64,000 nucleotides of DNA from Aphrocallistes beatrix (GCA_963281255.1 OY725489.1:4836001-4900000); one strand, 5' to 3'; positions 11,661 to 25,178 are shown, numbered from the stretch's first letter. The notes: generated by a model not told the origin, from the sequence alone. Translations and numbers: made by a program.

Positions 11661-12554
11661 AAATTCGTCAAATGGTGTCAAAATATGTATATAAAGGTGT
11701 GAAAATATACACAAAACCTTTTTGATTGCTATACACTATAATATAATGGAGACATCTATATAAGTTATTGTTTTGAAGTATTAATAACATGACAGCCTAC
11801 AATAGTGTCGTACAATGATTTCTATTGTGAGAGTGAAGCCGTAGATAGTATTGTATAGTAAAGGTGTGAAACATTGTTTTCCATTTTTTTTGCAGAGGTG
11901 TGAAAATTTCGCTTAGATCTTAGAGCTTAATCGTAGTCATATCATTTGACACCTACGTGCCAATTTTCATATTTCTACGACTTGCCAATTCTTCAATCAA
12001 TTCGGACAAACAAAAAAACAAACAAAACAAAAAAAATCCTAGCGTTTTAATATATAAGATATAACACTAGCACAGGCAGGCCCCAGATATAATTTCAAGT
12101 TTCAATAATGGATTAGAGTTGGAACAATTATCGGAAGAAAGTCTTGCAGCGAGTATTAAGTTAATCCGTCGATTAGAGAAATTTACCTCATAAGTTCAGC
12201 CTTGAAGATAACATTAAGGATGTTTTTCCCGATTGCTGTGTCGAAGCGATCCACTCCTCTTATTTAATTAATGGTAAATAAATCAGTCCCAGACGCTAGT
12301 GGGTTTAATTGAGGATATCAGTGACCACGAATACTTGTAAATTCACTTATCTTGCCAGAAGATGCTTAAACATCTCATTATCTTGGATATATTTTAATTG
12401 ACAAATATTTTGTAATTTGTAACATAACTGCGATAACATCATACTTTGTGAATCTGGAGCCTTACAAATATTCTGAATATCTCAATCGAACTAATAGGTT
12501 CGATAACCCATAGGTCAATAAAACTTTTGTATATCCTATCATCAATCCTATCAT
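11661..12554. other. AT-rich stretch with an A/C-rich simple repeat near 12011-12040
   Basis: No gene recognised. At 12008-12060, runs of CAAACAAAA are followed by AAATCCTAGCG and TTTTAATATATAAGAT, which could be the 3' tail of a non-LTR retroelement, though nothing else supports this. Confidence 0.4.
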
Positions 12555-13203
12555 CAAAAAGTGCCAATATCACCAAAATGAGGTTTCGTGCCACGATGTA
12601 ATACCCAGATAACTTAAAAATAGGAGCGGTTTTTTAACCTTTTCGAAAAAATTACATGTATGTGACTAACTTCAAATGCGATGCCATCTAGTTGAAAATC
12701 ATTTTTTTCATATACTACTGATGTCATCTTTGAAGCCTATTTTTAAAGAACATAAAGTATCATATTGTCCACTTTACCAATGGCTTAGTATCTCAAAAGT
12801 CATGCTCCTACTCCGAAATTAATATCAAAAGTCAATGCTTGGCGAAACCTGTTCGCCCTTAAGGTCTTTATAGAAGAAGAATGTTGTCTCTAACAATTTA
12901 TTTTGATCTAACTATTCTTAGTTGATTCCAAATGTGTACCATGCATGTATCAACGATACAATGAGATCATCATCGCTAAACGTCAATAGCACAGTAAATC
13001 TAAGTACTGAAGGCGTTCAAAGGACACAGTACCCGATACGCCTGTGTGGACATGGTTTCGCAGTTGCCTTAACAGATACCGCGAAGACATGGATGGCGGA
13101 CAAATGTTCTGAAAGGAAGTTATCGGACGACAACGGCAGATCCTTCATGGCAAATATCCGAGACTTTTCGTACAAAAGGGCGTAGCCACGAACGAAAATC
13201 AAA

Positions 13204-15174
13204 GTCCCTGGATCGAATTTGCGCCTGTACCAACACGAATTAAGGCTTGAGCCAGCGAAGAGCCGATCCTCCTACTCGGTCGCGATTTCCTTCAATCAAT
13301 TTGTAAGTATCACATTCGACTGGGAAAATGAGAGTATCCGCCTAGACTCGACCTGGATGCCGATCAATGCTACGATAACCAGGGGAACACCCTTGTTCAA
13401 GGCGCGAACAGTTAACTAGGGGAATTAATTAGCATATGTTGGAACCCTACTGGATAACCCGAGAATCAATGAAAAACTTGAGGAAGATTAAAAGAGCAAG
13501 CTAAAACACATCTGTCAAGTTTTCGAAGATCGGTTTGCAGAAAATCCGAAGCGCCCGGAAGCGACGGGGAAAGAGAAGCACTATGTACACACAGGAAGAC
13601 GTCCACCCATAAAGCAAAGGGCTCGGAAGTACCCCCGGGAATGGGAGAAAGAGATCGAACATCAAGTGATTGAAATTGTCGAAAATGGTATTTGTCGTGC
13701 ATCCAAGTCGCCATGGACAAGCAATGTCGTCCTGGTGAAAAAACGAGATCGGTCCCTTCGGTTTGCAATTGATTATCGCCAACTAAATGACGTCACCAAG
13801 AAAGATGCTTACAGTTTGCAAACCCGCAGCACATTTTAGTTAAGCTGAAGGGGCTAAATACTTCACAAACCTAGATGTCTCCTCGGCCTATTGATGTGAC
13901 CCGTTCACCTACCCGACATCGGATATGAGATGTTGGTATTGCCGTTCAGCCTCTGCAACTCTCAAGCTCGTACCAGCGGCTTAAGGACCAGACGCTGAAC
14001 GGATTGGAACGTGTTGAATCATTTATGGATGATTGTCTGATATATTCGGAGTCTTTTGATCAACACTTGCGGGATATCGAATCAGTTTTGAGAAGGCTTA
14101 ATGAAGCAAAGATCCAACTTCTGCTAGTGAAATGTCTTGGTTACACAGAAGTAGATTTTCTAGGCCATCGCACAACTGCCGAGGGAAGGACCCCCCTTCA
14201 ATCCTATGGATTCCCTGCTGCACTTTCCTCGCCAGACGTCTCTAAAAGTGCTGCAGAGATTCCTAGGAAGTATCAACTACTACCGATGTTATATACCTCC
14301 AAATGGCCCAGACGGCACAACCCTTGTATGAGTTAACGCGAAAAAGTGTACTGTTCGATTGGAGTGAAAGCTGTGAGTCAGCTTTCAACTCCTTAAGGCG
14401 TAAACTAACCGAACAACCCGTGAAATTGAGCTACCCTAGGTGAGAAGAAGATATGTACGTAGATAGAGACGCGAGTGGGATGGGTATAGCCACCGTTCTA
14501 TCTCAGAAGGTTGACCAGACGGGCATATTACAACCCATCAACTGTTTCTCCTCGGCATTCAACGAGTCACAAAAAACTATTCTGCGGTGCAGCTCGAGAC
14601 TTGGGCCTTGGTGGCAGCCTCACGGGGATTGCAACTATACCTCAGGGGCGCTAGGAAGGTCCATTTGATGAATAAATGGCAATACGTTGAAGTGGCTGAG
14701 GGGTCAACGTGATCCGCGTCACATCTACGCACGATGGTCGATAGAGCTGGAGGAATTTCCGTGCGAGATTCATTTCCGACCGGATTCACCTGAACCGTTG
14801 CAAGCCCTATGGGATCAGCACAATTACAGGGTATACTTGGAACAGAAGAGGCTTTGTTAGGTCACGAGTCCTTCCCAAGGAACCGGACACAGAGCCCGAG
14901 GATGAGGAAAGGGAAAAAGAAGAAGAAGGAACATGTTAGACGGGGCAAAGTTGAGCCGAACCTGGATTTGGCCTCTTCACCGTTAGAGGTGTCCACCTTA
15001 GAGAGCGAGGGGAAGGTACCCAGTGATGAGGCAGGTTTTAGATGGTATCCCTTGAGGAGCCCGAAGCCGCGGGAGTTCTACGGGGAGTGCGTCACGTCGT
15101 TTCAACTCAGCAGAGAGGAAGGAAGTCGGAACGACCTCCCGTCTATTAGTTGCGGGTGATGTGAAGATTATGAT
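13204..15174 (+). mobile_element. Ty3/gypsy LTR retrotransposon fossil (block B copy)
   Basis: The same fossil as at 650-2620, carried in the duplicated block. Family, order of parts and state of decay are the same. It is not an independent insertion. Confidence 0.85.
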
Positions 15175-15810
15175 GCTCCGCTGCGATGCAGCGCATAGTA
15201 CTTTCTTAGAAGTTAGTCAACCATTTGTATCTGGGTATTTAGCGTAGTTCTAGTCTTCGTGATACTTCTAGGGAATGCTCACGACTTATTTTGATGTTCT
15301 CATGCTACGTGGTTCTCATACGCGGATCAATAATTCACTTAGCTGCGAGCAGTGTATTCGCTTAACCGTTGCAACATATTTTTGTAATTCAGTTTAAGCT
15401 ACTTTCGAAAAGTTGGAATCTTTTCATTGGAAATGGCTTAAACCAAATTTGTAGATTCAAATCAAAATCGTAGAATATGCACATTAAAAAGTAAGAAGCA
15501 ACGTTGAAAACTAAACTGGAGTTCTGTAGAATTACTCGTGATGCGAATATATCATGCTGCTTTTAGTTCAGACCAATTTTTCCATATAAACAGGGGGACC
15601 AAGGTGGTAGTAAACACTATAATACATTATTACTCCACCCCAAAACGGAAAAAGTTTGCATTTATATTTGTTCTGAACTGAAATAATTCTAATGAGAAGC
15701 CTAAAACCACGTTAAAAGTGACTACCCTAAGCCGATGTACATTAAATCGAGTTTCCGAACCACAATAATTATCCTATCAAAATAAATCAATTGGCATATT
15801 AGAAGCATTT

Positions 15811-16034
15811 GCTTAGGTGGTGCAGTGGTTAGGGCGTTTCAATACCAAGACTTAGGTCGCTGGTTCCAACCTCGCTCTAGTCATTTGAATTTACTCTCAA
15901 TTACATTGCATCTGCTATGTAATCTGAGCCTACACTCTTGCAGAACCTTGAGTGAGCTGAAAGCACTAAGGATGTCATCTCGTTTAAATGTAAAGTTAAG
16001 TCAGGTCCTATTCTACTGTTAGCCTACTGTTAGC
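15811..16034 (+). repeat. tRNA-derived SINE-like element (block B copy)
   Basis: Duplicate of 3257-3480 at offset 12554, with the same A-box-like and B-box-like motifs. Confidence 0.6.
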
Positions 16035-16984
16035 CGAGTTTTTCTCTGTAACACTCTATCATATGCATCCATACATTCCGCATACACCACAGTCAGCAAC
16101 TATCAGTAGGTTTAGCACCTCACCCAGATTGTAAACCCCCTGAGAACATATCAGCATGGATTCGGGGGGTATATAAATCTATAAACTTTTTAACTTTAAA
16201 ATTTTGATATCCCAAACCAATACTTAGCCACTCAAGAGATCATTTTTAAAGAATATTTTCCTCAATCACTTTGAAATACAAGCGTATCTCCCACTATATA
16301 CCTCCGTTTAGAATCGTTCTCATTTTTTGTTATTTTTAAGCCTGGGTCCTTTTGAATTTGTTAGAAGCACAGATTAGAGAATATAGTATATCTAACAATG
16401 TCAACTAAATTAGCAATTAGTGAAGAATGTTTCAGCGCACTTGAACATATTAATATGGAATCTGCGCTATATAAATGTATATTATTATACAAATAATGAT
16501 CACGTATACGGACAAAATTAGCCTATTTAGCATTCCTTTGAAATACGATAACTTTAAAACTATAGGTGTTGGAGGTTAGCTTTAGTGTTTAAAAACTGTA
16601 GAAACTGCAGTTTGCGATACTTTGATAATACTATATTTAGATTAAAAACCGAATGGATTATGAGGTTAACCCTTACCAAAAGCAAAAAATGGCCGAAATG
16701 AAGGAATTTTTTGAAATTTCTCAAAGAAAATTTCAGCATCGTGTCAAAATAAACCTCCAAGTTCGAAAAGTATTGTCGCGTTTTATTATTGATTTTAATG
16801 TTCATTCATAGCCTATATGTATATACACACAATATATACGAGTGCTTAAATCAGTAATCAAAATGTGTGTAATCACCTTATATTGCTATTATAACGACTA
16901 ATTTAACCAATTTTCACAGTAAGACAGACCTATATTAGCGATGTTCTCTACCTTAAAATTAATCAATATTAGCATAGGCTCCAT

Positions 16985-17054
16985 TGGGCGCTTCATGCAG
17001 ACACAAAGTGTCCGCTGGCCGAGCGTTGGAAGCAAGTGAAGCACTTGTCAATAA
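16985..17054 (-). repeat. GC-rich multi-hairpin dispersed repeat (block B)
   Basis: Duplicate of 4431-4500. Confidence 0.6.
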
Positions 17055-19557
17055 TGAAACGACAGTACATTTTCGACTTTAGAGGTTTATTTTGTCGCGA
17101 TTCTGTAATTTTTTTCACAAACGAAAAAAACTCCAACCTATTTCGGTGATTTTTCTGCTTTAGCCAAAGGTTATCTCATAATACATCTGTTTTATACTAA
17201 ATATAGTCTTATCAAGGTATAAGAACTGCTCTTTCTACAATTTTTAAATACGCTATGCTTAAACACATCGTTTGAATTTATTTTATTTAAACAGCGCTAA
17301 ATAAGGTAATTTTGTCCGTGCTGCTTTATCATTTGTTTATAACTTTGAACTAATTGTCCGATTTGAAATCTTTATCGTCGTACTTGACATTTTTTTATGT
17401 ATAGAATCTGTATAGTTAGTTGATATCTCCAATTCCAAACAATTCTGAAGAGAAGAATCGGATTTTCGGAATTCAGAAGTCAAAAATGTCTTCCGAATCG
17501 TGAACTTTCTTTATGGGTGTTACCATAGCATTCTATACACTAAGGCAATGGTGCTGATTGGTGGACTTGGACTAGGGATTGGTTAGATCAGTTAGTTTAC
17601 TTTTTTATCAAAATTCTAATACAACTGTAAATTTGCTGTAACTACCCATATTAAGTAAATAATTAATAACCTCTTCCCTTTTATGAAATCATGAATGGTC
17701 TGGAGATAATTTTATATATAGTGGACATATAATAAGTAAATTAATAAATAATCAAGCAGAAAATATAAGTATGATTGGTAAGATATGTGATTCAGATAAA
17801 ATGAGCATAGAGGTAGTTTAGAAAGTCGAGTAGAAGCGAGATATGATTATAGGTGTAGAATGTAACTCCGATGCGTCTTGAATAAGTGTTATTGTAGCTG
17901 TTAGTGGAGTTCCTCGATACTGATAATGATAAAGTAGAGATTTCATTCAGACGGTTGTAGATACAGGAGTGATAGATCATGTCGGAGGATTTATCTATAA
18001 AAATATAATACAATAATTAGGTACTAAATTTGGTTCGAAATAATATTTGTAACGGGTATATAATAGATAATTATCGGTACATAAAGCCTCAACAAATAGA
18101 TAACAACTCTCGATATCACTGATTGGTTTAGTCATAATTAAATAAATCAACCGCGGAGGAAGGCCCTAACGAAATTGGACGAACAATGGTTGGAAATACA
18201 ATTGTGGAGGATCTCTTGGATTGTCGATTGCCCCGAAAACTTTACTTCATTTATAAGATGCCACACTACCAATGTGAACTTGATCCATTCGAAGTATCAC
18301 ATGGCGTCCACTATGGCTAAATTTGGAAGTTAATTTCCCTTCGAATTTGAAAGTACGTAATCACCTCCAATACCCATCGTATTGTTTATACTAATGAAAT
18401 TTCTCTCATGTGGTAAGAAGCAATGAGATGACTGAATAAGTCAGTAACAAGCAGGTGATATTCTATGTATTTTTAATGAAAATACATGCATTAAGATTAT
18501 ATATATAACGACAACGACTTTTAGAATTCATCAAATTTCTAAGTTGCCCAACTAAAAAGTTGAATGAAATATTCAAAGATTCACTGTTAAAATGTAATTC
18601 ACCTATGTCTAGGTCTGATGAGTCAATAAGCTTAATTAATTGCACTCTCGAGTTCATGGATATCAAATTTTGAATGATTTTGAATAGAACATTCAGGTTG
18701 AGAGCTATTAAGCTGAAATATTGGTAAATACTTATCAACCTCATTGAGGATGGTCTCAACTTGTCGAGTGTGTCATTTATAGAAATTCGTTAGGTCGGAA
18801 TTGTGACGTTTTTATTATAAAATGCTTTTATATATAATTCACCGTTATTTGACATGGATCGGTCATGAAAGATCCGGTTTCTGAATTAGCTATCTTAATA
18901 AAAAATAAAGAGTTGTTATCAGACACATGAGCTATCCAGCCGTTTCGTAGGTCGATTAAATCCAGTTTAGAAAGATCTGGAAATAAGCTAATTAACAACT
19001 TATCTACCTTTTCTTCATTGTCAGTTATGCTCTTAGATTAGGCAGACTCCATCAGCGAACGTTCTTTGTGATCCAAAGATAGTCTCTTAGCTTGGAATTG
19101 GATTCACATACAGTTGAAACTGGGTTTTTTTGACACCCCATTTGCACGAAAAAATGTCAAAAAAAACCAGTGTTGCGCATCCCACTACGAAGAAAATATA
19201 TTTTAGAGGTCATAGTAAGAATGTAAAAGTTAATTTCTTGACTCCGTAGTCGTTGGCAATTGCCGTCAGAGGGTGACCCTTGTCGAGACGCAGGACTATC
19301 TCGTGCCTTTCCGTCAGTGTCAGACGTTTCTGTTTTGTTATGGATGTCATGAACTAATTGCTGAAAATTGGGTGTCAAAAAAACACGGTGTCAACTGTAC
19401 ATAAAACTCAGATTTTTACACCACCAATTGTCAAAAAATACCGATTGTCAAATAAACCCAGTGTCAAAAAAACCCGATGGAAATTCTATAGTAGATACAT
19501 GAAAAAAACAATCTGCAGCAAAATATGTCAAAAAAATACGATTGTCAAAAAAACATA

Positions 19558-19670
19558 TATTGAAAAGTCGAGTGCGCATGCGCACTGGGTCGAGTGCGCA
19601 TGCGCATAGGGTCGAGTGCGCATGCGCACAGGGTCGAGTGCGCATGCGCACTGAAAAAGGTCGAGTGCGC
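19558..19670. repeat. KDZ left terminal inverted repeat with phased NRF1-type sites
   Basis: TATTGAAAAGTCGAG is followed by four perfect TGCGCATGCGCA palindromes at 19573, 19595, 19617 and 19639, exactly 22 bp apart. A half site TGCGC follows at 19666, 27 bp after the fourth. Each unit is preceded by GTCGAG. The matching right end is 25325-25446. Confidence 0.95.
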
Positions 19671-19885
19671 TTTGTTAGCTCTTACTTTAGACAACATAGC
19701 AACCTATATGAACCATTAAAATCTTAACTACCAATTTAATTATTAGCCATTTGACTAGATTCAAAAGACCACAAAAGAAATGCTGAAATTGTACTATATT
19801 ACAAGAACAAATTGCTTCGAGTGAGTATCTACCACAAATAATTCCCAGAGTGCTACTAGTGTAATTCATGATTCACTACTAGGGG

Positions 19886-19893
19886 TATATATA
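19886..19893 (+). promoter_or_regulatory. TATA box of the KDZ transposase gene
   Basis: TATATATA in the context GGGGTATATATAGACAC, about 100 bp before the ATG at 19986 and about 220 bp inside the terminal repeat. Confidence 0.55.
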
Positions 19894-19985
19894 GACACAT
19901 CCTGGCACAAGTATTGGTTTATTGAAGCTATCACAAATTGTAACAATTGATTACATTTTATAAATTTTTTTGATATACAAGTAGT

Positions 19986-22900
19986 ATGTCCGACGAGATA
20001 GCTTATAGAATTGTCAACATACCCAATTCAAAGAAGAGACAACGAAAAGATGAATTCGAAGAAACACATATCTCCCATCTAACCTTAAGTTCAGAGACGA
20101 GTAACGTACATGTTTTCGATGAATCTCTAACCAGAATTGAAATCAATCAGCAAACAGGTAAATATATGATGGATAAAGCATTTTGTTTTGTGTTAGATTT
20201 TGTTCTGTTGTTAATAGAATATTGCAAGCATATAATTTCCAAAGTAATGTAGGGTTGGTATATACTGGCAAATAATTTTATTATGTTTAACAAAACATAT
20301 TGAGATATTTTGGGGAAATGTTGTCTTTTTAATTCAATTTAATATACACTAGTAATATATTCATCTTAGAGTAAGCTCCGCCGTTCTGGTTAGCTCAGTA
20401 GATATGTAATGCTTAATTAATGCTCTTTTATAATCATAGGCACCAATCATGGTTCGGACTTATCCCAATCTGATGATGAAGAAATATCAACTTTACCAAT
20501 ATCAACCTCTGACCAATATACAGCCCTCTTGATTGTAGAATCTAAGGCATGGCTATTGTGCGAGACAGTATTCGCAGTTGTATCAGATTTCGAATTGACT
20601 AAGACAGGTATGTGTTCTATTCACATTCTGCGTAATTTGAAATCGAAATGTTATTTAATGAGCTCCTTAACTAAACATTTGTATATTTTAGAAAAAGTCA
20701 AACTAACGAAAAGAATGGTTGTGATCGATACAGTCGCAGAATCATGTTTGAAATGTTGTGATCACAATTGTATTCACGTTCAAGCCTTCGAGCAATGCTT
20801 AATTAACGAGTATCTAATTCAATGCCAACCCAAATATGCCAATATTTCTACGTTTTTTACTCTCTCTTTGTCAACAATATTTCTAATTGACAATATGGAT
20901 TTTCATATCTTCTACAAGAAGGAAATGAAGTGGTTCTGTGATACATGTTTGGGTAAGTGTAGTAAGTCAGCCACTATGAAAAAGATTTTACCTGAAAACA
21001 ATTTCAACGAACTAACAGCAGATCAGAAAGAAATTCAATATCCAGTAGTATCCAATATATCAATACCTGTCTCATTTGATGAAAGCATGTCCAATCTCTA
21101 TGAAGAGCAACAACTATGTAACAACCTGAATTTACCGATAGAACTACTTCCGGAAAAGGAACTTTGTGAACATAACTATAAATTTAGCAAAGAGAAGATT
21201 TCATTGGAGAGAAGAGGGCTCATTCTATATACAGCAAAGACTGTTGTTGAGCTAGCTGAACATAAAGGTAAGATTATAACCAAATACTTGCTTCACAACT
21301 GCTCATAGTTCATGTTATTATATATTTGTTCAGTTTATAGTTCTATATGCGAAGGTACTTGCAAGTGTAGAGCATATTTTGATGGCAGTTCAAGACTTTT
21401 GCTGAACATTAACAACAGATACTTCTTACATTATGACTTGCTCTATGAGTATAGCGAATTTATGACTTCATCTAGAAACACACTACACGGTTATCTAAGG
21501 TAAGAATTGCTCCCGAATTACTAGAGAACTCGGGTAGTGCGTGCTTGCATAGGAGACATAAAAATGTACGCACTAACCGAGTGTAATAATAATACCATTA
21601 TTTAGTATGTAGTACATGAATCTAATTGAATTTTTTTCTAGTGCAAAGAATAATGTTATGAAGAGGCTAGGAAGGAAAACTAAGTACCTGTATCACATTC
21701 TTAAACACGGGTGGAATGCATACTTAAGGATGGTCAGAATTGACTACAAAGCGAATTTCACTTGTCCTATGTGCAAGGATAACCCAGAAGTAGTAATAAT
21801 GGATGGTGTAACACTGGGAACTCTGAAACATATCCCTGAAATCTCTCATTCGAAGGATAAAGAACAACGTTTTAATCTCATCCCAACTAGTGATCGCGTA
21901 TTCATCTCTAATTCTGCGACAAGAAAAAAGTTAAAAGACTATAGTTTGATGGGTTTGACGAAAACCAATTTTTTTGAAATGTTGGATTTTATCAGTAATA
22001 AGGAATTCGTGGACTATATATTGTATAGTAGCGTGGAAACAGACGGATGGAGGAAAATTCATGACGACTTCCCTGGCGTAAGTAATCTTATAAGTTTACT
22101 AAGCTATCCCTCACCATTATGTGGAATCTTTCAGTGCTCAATACTCACTAAAAGGGAGCGAGAAATGCTAGTATTATTGTCTAAGGGGGGATATATTCCT
22201 AAAAATGAACTTCAACAAATATTTCTTAAAAGCAATTCCATGAAACAGTTATTCAATTCACTTCCAGCCAGAGCAAATGATGATGGAATGGCGTTACATC
22301 AAATCGTAGCTCCCCTTTTAACAGTGATTCTAACAAAAATTGATCAGCTATTCAAGAGACCTACTCGTCAGCTTGTAGTGTATCCAGTTCCTGACAATGA
22401 TTACTTCATGTATTTTCCTGCATTTTCCACCACTTACTACAAGTAAGTTATTTTATTACTTATTGGTATATGATAACTCATATTAAGGTACTACTACTTG
22501 TACACAGAGGCGTAGCTTACACCTATGTCGTGGGGGGCGGATGTATTTCATGCCGCCCCTCAACACATATTTCTGGAAAAATTCTGAGTTTACCAATATA
22601 TATTTTATGAAACACAAGGTCAAGTGCCGCCCCCTATTAAGCGCCGCCCGGGGCGGTCCGCCCCCCTCGCCCCCCCTTAGCTACGCCACTGCTTGCACAT
22701 ATTAAATTCAAGGATGCTTTTGCATTTATTTCAATTTTTTATAGAATACCTATTTATGAGCAGTCAAAAAAAGCTCAATCAAGTATGAAATGTTCCAAAA
22801 TATACCCAAAGCACAACAGATTTTCTCCAGGGATGCTTGTAATGGCGTGCAAACATAAAATTTGCTATGGATTTGAGATCCTAAGAGAACGGGAATCTAC

Positions 22901-23349
22901 TGAAGTAGTCTACAATATGCTGATTAGTATTTTCAAGCAACCACCAAAGATTATTATCTATGACAACGCGTGTAATTTGCATACTACGTGTATAATGAGG
23001 TAAGGTTGATACTATGTATTGATATTGTATGTACGTATATTCCAATACTGAATGGCTATCATATTCTAGGGATCCTGCACTTTTTCGGGACACAACCTTT
23101 TTAGTGGATAGATTTCATTATTCGAACCATAAATGCAGTACATCATACTCCATGAAATCTATTCAAACTGAAGAAATCAAGCGTATCAACTCCCAAACTT
23201 GTGAACAAATATTCTCAGTTTTAAGGCGAATCTCAACTCAAATTGCATATATGAGAATTGAAAATGTTTTCTACAACACAAGATACTTTTTGGCTACTCT
23301 AAATGAACAAATTATGGAAAATATGAATAAAACTAATGAAAACTATTAA
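19986..23349 (+). CDS. KDZ-type transposase, 805 aa, seven exons
   Basis: Predicted exons are 19986-20157, 20440-20607, 20692-21267, 21334-21499, 21642-22442, 22745-22999 and 23070-23349. All introns are GT..AG, all phases agree, and the total is 2,418 nt, so the frame is whole. The N-terminus has a basic stretch (KKRQRK), a likely nuclear signal. Cysteine-rich segments follow (CLKCCDHNC in exon 3; CEGTCKC in exon 4; CPMCKDNP in exon 5). The catalytic part has the family pattern VVIMDG, then IIYDNACNLH, then DRFHYSNHKC, then INSQTCEQ; the D, D and E in these are the likely acidic triad (inference). I know this pattern from KDZ/Zisupton-type transposases and the related part of HMGXB3-like proteins. 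Intron 5 holds a hAT-like MITE. Confidence 0.85.
22505..22691. mobile_element. hAT-type MITE inside intron 5 of the KDZ transposase
   Basis: 187 bp, GC-rich, with ends CAGAGGCGTAGCT and AGCTACGCCACTG. It is flanked by CTTGTACA (22497-22504) and CTTGCACA (22692-22699), an 8-bp duplication with one mismatch. It lies wholly within an intron, so the coding frame is untouched. Confidence 0.85.
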
Positions 23350-23362
23350 ACTAAATTTGAAA

Positions 23363-25178
23363 TTATTGTTTGACTGGTGGGCATATTGGGCACGAAAATT
23401 TAGGTATTTCTTTGTCGTCATCAGGAATGCCAACACATGGTTTGTGAAACCATCTATTGCAATTTGAGCATTCGACAAAGTAGTTATAAGCAAACTGTGG
23501 CAGCCTACAAACACACCACAGTTCAATGACAAATGAGGTCATGGGATGGGGGAAGTCTTCATCAGGTCGTGTGCTGGTCTTTCGAATCGTTTTAAAAGGC
23601 GTCAGGACTTCGGTCTCTATGCATGTTTTAGATGTCTACGCATATTCGATTGGCGCCATCTAATTTTTGCTGGATCATCTCCAGAAACTAATGCTAGGCA
23701 TACTGCCGCAGCAAAAATCCCGCAATCTGCACCCCCTCGCTGTTGCTGCATTGCTGGAACATAGATTTTAAGCTTTGACTCGTTGTGAGCGTATAAAAGC
23801 GCGAGTTGTATATCGATTTCTTCACTAGTTTTTCCAGAGAAGTAGGAGTCATAAAGAAATATTCCATCTGGGGTGATCCTAGAGCAGACCCAGTGCAAAT
23901 TCCCGTCGTGGTGCATCTGGATGCTATTCATCGGGGCCTTAAGAAATTGTCGATTCTATAAAAGGTGATATAAATAGATAATTAGAGATGTCTAAAGTAC
24001 ATACTGTTAAGGTATAAACACTGAGCTACAAGTAATAAGATAGTCTAAATATTTACCTTCGCAAGAATTGTGTCCTGCAGGCCAAGTGTACCAGGAAAAG
24101 ACATCCTTATTAGATCCTAAAAACTCTTAATGTAAAAAAAGGTCATGTAAATTATAGATACTATAGAAATACTACTATTTACCATGAAACTGTTTATGCA
24201 AATTCCTGAGAGGAATGTGTTGGGATTAGAAAGGAGCTTACAAAATTCGGTCTTGACTTTATCTTCGATTGTTTTGAATTTTACCCTTAGTGGGGATATA
24301 GTCTGCGCATTAGCAAGGACAGCGATGGAAGATGTTGGTGGGGCGCAGTCAAGAACGAAAGTGCTTTCGGGTTGCTTTTCATTTTGAAATTGAGAAAGAC
24401 CGGGCAAAAAAACATCATCTGTCATGTCATAGGTCTCAGATGCATCTGGCATGTCAGAGGTCTTAGATGGTGGACATATATCGTAAATGACATCACTTAG
24501 CTCGCTCACAAGGTCTTCTGATGACAAAAATATGTCTATTGGATCAGCTCTCAATGAATGTATAGGAGATCTATCTCGAACATCCTCTTGCAATAATGTT
24601 GCATCCTCTTGCAATAATGTTGCTCCCCCTCCAGAGGTGTATTTATTGTATGATTGGATTATCTGAATGAGGATAGAGCGTTTAAAATTTTTCTTGGTGA
24701 CATTTTGGAAGGGGATGTCAGTTGGCCACCAGATCGGCTTTTTAGAAACGTTGTCCCAGAAATGTCGCGTCGTTCCTAAAATAATAAATACATATATTCA
24801 TATACTTAGAGATAAATCTAAAGTGCGAGTGGAGTATTCCCACCTAAATGCTTTAAACCTACCGACAGACTTCTGAGTGATCCAAGAAATCATCCTTCTT
24901 AGAGACATTACGTTTATTTTCTTTAGGTCACCTTTTATGCAAGCAACCATCTCAAATTCCTGAGCCGGAATAGAAGAAGTAATATTGGGGCATGCCAAAC
25001 TCTCCCACATTTCTGAAGTATGCTCGTTTATTAAATCCGTGAATAAGCTATTTCCCAATACCGATAGGCCCCCTTCCCACGTGTAGACTACACCTACCCG
25101 CTGTCCTGTTACTTGCTTGAAGCGAGTTAATGTCCTCTGCAGCATAACTCTTGCGTTCGCCATGGTCATTTGAGGCAT
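23363..25178 (-). CDS. NRF1-like DNA-binding domain + Ulp1-type protease + PHD finger protein of the KDZ element
   Basis: Predicted exons on the minus strand are 25178-24863, 24775-24183, 24116-24057 and 23955 downward; the first three join in phase. Exons 1-2 read like the NRF1/Erect wing DNA-binding domain: residues 10-50 (RVMLQRTLTRF..TGQRVGVV..VLGNSL), then KPIWWPTDIPFQNV, against KPIWWPEDIPWANV in human NRF1 as I remember it. An acidic, serine-rich linker follows. Exon 4 is a C48 (Ulp1/SENP) protease with LHWVC (His), FLYDS (Asp), QQQRGG (Gln) and DCGIF (catalytic Cys). The frame then ends at 23617, but a one-base shift at an A-run near 23625 leads into a C4HC3 PHD finger (WCVC, ECSNC, WFHKPC, SCPIC) ending at 23363. 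The shift may be a sequencing error or a true lesion. Confidence 0.85.

Noticed and set aside
11386-11661. 91-codon minus-strand frame with an internal repeat
   Set aside because: It follows from the 141-bp tandem repeat period being divisible by three; no start context or domain.
19573-19650. Evenly spaced repeats resembling a small CRISPR array
   Set aside because: The repeats and intervening bases are all nearly the same, there are no unique spacers, and the array recurs inverted at the other end of an animal transposon.
20395-20458. tRNA-like stretch (TTAGCTCAGTAGAT..GGTTCGGACTT)
   Set aside because: No cloverleaf pairing can be built, and it runs across the intron 1/exon 2 border of the transposase, where the downstream part is coding.
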